Below are positions 35,149-36,117 of a DNA stretch of 36,117 nucleotides, one piece after another. The DNA is from Polaromonas sp. (GTDB lineage Bacteria > Pseudomonadota > Gammaproteobacteria > Burkholderiales > Burkholderiaceae_C). The first letter of the stretch is position 1. Every line of letters begins with the position of its first letter. The stretch spans positions 1 through 36,117 of the forward strand of contig NZ_JABBPC010000016.1 of assembly GCF_012927485.1 (NCBI RefSeq), in the 5' to 3' direction. Under the pieces are notes generated by a model. It was not told the DNA's origin and searched no databases. It saw only the letters and a program-made list of their open reading frames with translations. Both the position numbers and the translations under genes were made by a program.

Positions 35149-36117
35149 ATGAAGATCGTTAATCTTAAGGTGGCTACGCGGCTGGGAATCGGGTTCGCAA
35201 TTGTTCTTGCTCTGTCGAGTATTTCGATCGGCACCGGGATTTGGAATATGCGCCAAATTGCAGCGGCAACGCAGCAAATGATGGAAACACCTTTGGCAAA
35301 GGAACGGATGGCATCAGACTGGTATGCCCTCATTGTCACCGCCGTCGTGCGCACATCGTTCATTGTCAAAAGCACCGATGAAACTTTAGCCAAGACGTTT
35401 GCAGACGACATCTCTGCAAGTGTCAAGACGGCGGCTGAAATTCAAAATTCACTTGATCCGCTGCTGACATCGGACGCAGAAAAAGAGGTAATCAAGGTCA
35501 TCAAGGCTTCCCGGGGAAAATACCAGCAGGCCAAAGAAGCGGCGATGAAAGCCAAGCAGGAAGGCAAGACTGAGGACGCCTTACGAATTTACGACAGTGA
35601 ATTCATGCCCAATGCGAAAATTTATCAGGGCAAGGTCATGGAGTTCCTTTCTTTGCAAAGAAAAGGCATTGACCTTACTGGACTTGAGATTGCCCGGTTA
35701 CATAGCAGTGGCTTCAATCTTATGCTACTGCTCGGCGTATCAATGCTTGCATTGGGCGCTGTTTTCGCGTTCCTAATCTCTCGCTCTATCACCCGTCCAT
35801 TGGCCGAAGCGATCAAAGTAGCACAAACCGTCGCCGCGGGTGATCTGGCCACCCGCATCGAAGTCAAATCCAAGGACGAAACCGGCCAACTGATGCACGC
35901 ACTGAAGGCGATGAACGACAGCCTGGTCGGTATCGTCGGCGAAGTGCGGCAGGGCACCGACACCATAGCCAGCGCCTCCAGCCAGATTGCCGCCGGCAAC
36001 ATGGACCTGTCCTCACGCACCGAAGGGCAAGCCAGCTCACTCGAAGAGACCGCCGCCGCCATGGAGCAGCTCACGTCCACCGTCCAGCAAAACGCCGACA
36101 ACGCCCACCAGGCCAAC
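35149..36117 (+). CDS. Methyl-accepting chemotaxis protein, 3' part beyond the window
   Basis: The first 323 codons of a chemoreceptor are present, open to the window end. TM1 is about residues 11-30 (TRLGIGFAIVLALSSISI). A helical periplasmic sensor of the four-helix-bundle type follows (about 31-187), then TM2 (about 188-211, LMLLLGVSMLALGAVFAFLI). A HAMP domain (about 212-264) includes SRSITRPLAEAIKVAQTVAA and GDLATRIEV. The signalling domain begins with DLSSRTEGQASSLEETAAAM, the methylation helix typical of the Tsr/Tar class in this group. The ligand is unknown. The purine-rich AAAGAAAGAGA upstream may serve as ribosome site. Confidence 0.93.
   Translation, partial: MKIVNLKVATRLGIGFAIVLALSSISIGTGIWNMRQIAAATQQMMETPLAKERMASDWYALIVTAVVRTSFIVKSTDETLAKTFADDISASVKTAAEIQNSLDPLLTSDAEKEVIKVIKASRGKYQQAKEAAMKAKQEGKTEDALRIYDSEFMPNAKIYQGKVMEFLSLQRKGIDLTGLEIARLHSSGFNLMLLLGVSMLALGAVFAFLISRSITRPLAEAIKVAQTVAAGDLATRIEVKSKDETGQLMHALKAMNDSLVGIVGEVRQGTDTIASASSQIAAGNMDLSSRTEGQASSLEETAAAMEQLTSTVQQNADNAHQAN

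Noticed and set aside
1..36117. CRISPR arrays, tRNA or rRNA genes, insertion sequences
   Set aside because: No regular repeat-spacer pattern, cloverleaf-like sequence, transposase motif or terminal inverted repeats were seen on reading the window.

Overview
The window looks like a chromosomal segment from a flagellated, GC-rich betaproteobacterium, most likely Burkholderiales. The gene order cheRDBYZ-flhBAFG-fliA, then flgNMA divergent from flgBCDEFGHIJ, and the pgpA-pncC pair point that way. Placement is by gene order and protein style only.

Layout. (1) 1-3850 is an eroded defence-type island on the plus strand. It holds a cut-off AlbA_2/Schlafen-type protein, a frameshifted Fic C-terminus, a small antisense protein, an overlapping winged-helix/nucleotidyltransferase pair, and a full-length type I methyltransferase subunit (HsdM) with no specificity or restriction subunit beside it. 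(2) 3897-5571, minus strand: cytochrome b561, PncC and PgpA, followed by a possible decayed reading frame (5595-5957). (3) 6112-9021: a succinate-semialdehyde-type aldehyde dehydrogenase, a YafY/WYL regulator and a VOC protein. (4) 9314-13839, minus strand: a complete branched-chain amino-acid-type ABC importer (livK-H-M-G-F). (5) 13840-14632: 793 bases without a recognisable gene. (6) 14633-25647, plus strand: chemotaxis adaptation and response (CheR, CheD, CheB, CheY, CheZ), export gate (FlhB, FlhA), flagellar placement (FlhF, FlhG-like) and sigma-28 (FliA). (7) 25735-27282, minus strand: flgA-flgM-flgN, with a near-perfect sigma-28 promoter inside flgA-flgM. (8) 27589-34926, plus strand: rod, hook and ring genes flgB to flgJ. 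(9) 34933-36117: a CheW C-terminal fragment and a methyl-accepting chemotaxis protein that runs off the window.

How the genes work together. FlhA and FlhB export the rod and hook subunits (FlgB, C, F, G, E) with scaffold FlgD and rod cap/muramidase FlgJ. FlgA, FlgH and FlgI build the P and L rings. FlgM holds FliA until the hook is complete and FlgN chaperones hook-filament junction proteins. The Che proteins set receptor methylation and CheY-P level. CheA, intact CheW, FlgK and FlgL are not in the window.

The most unusual points are an FlhF of 803 residues with an unexplained C-terminal half, an FlhG-like partner that keeps the FlhF-activating N-terminal motif but has lost the Walker A lysine, and the solitary hsdM preceded by a possible toxin-antitoxin-like nucleotidyltransferase pair.
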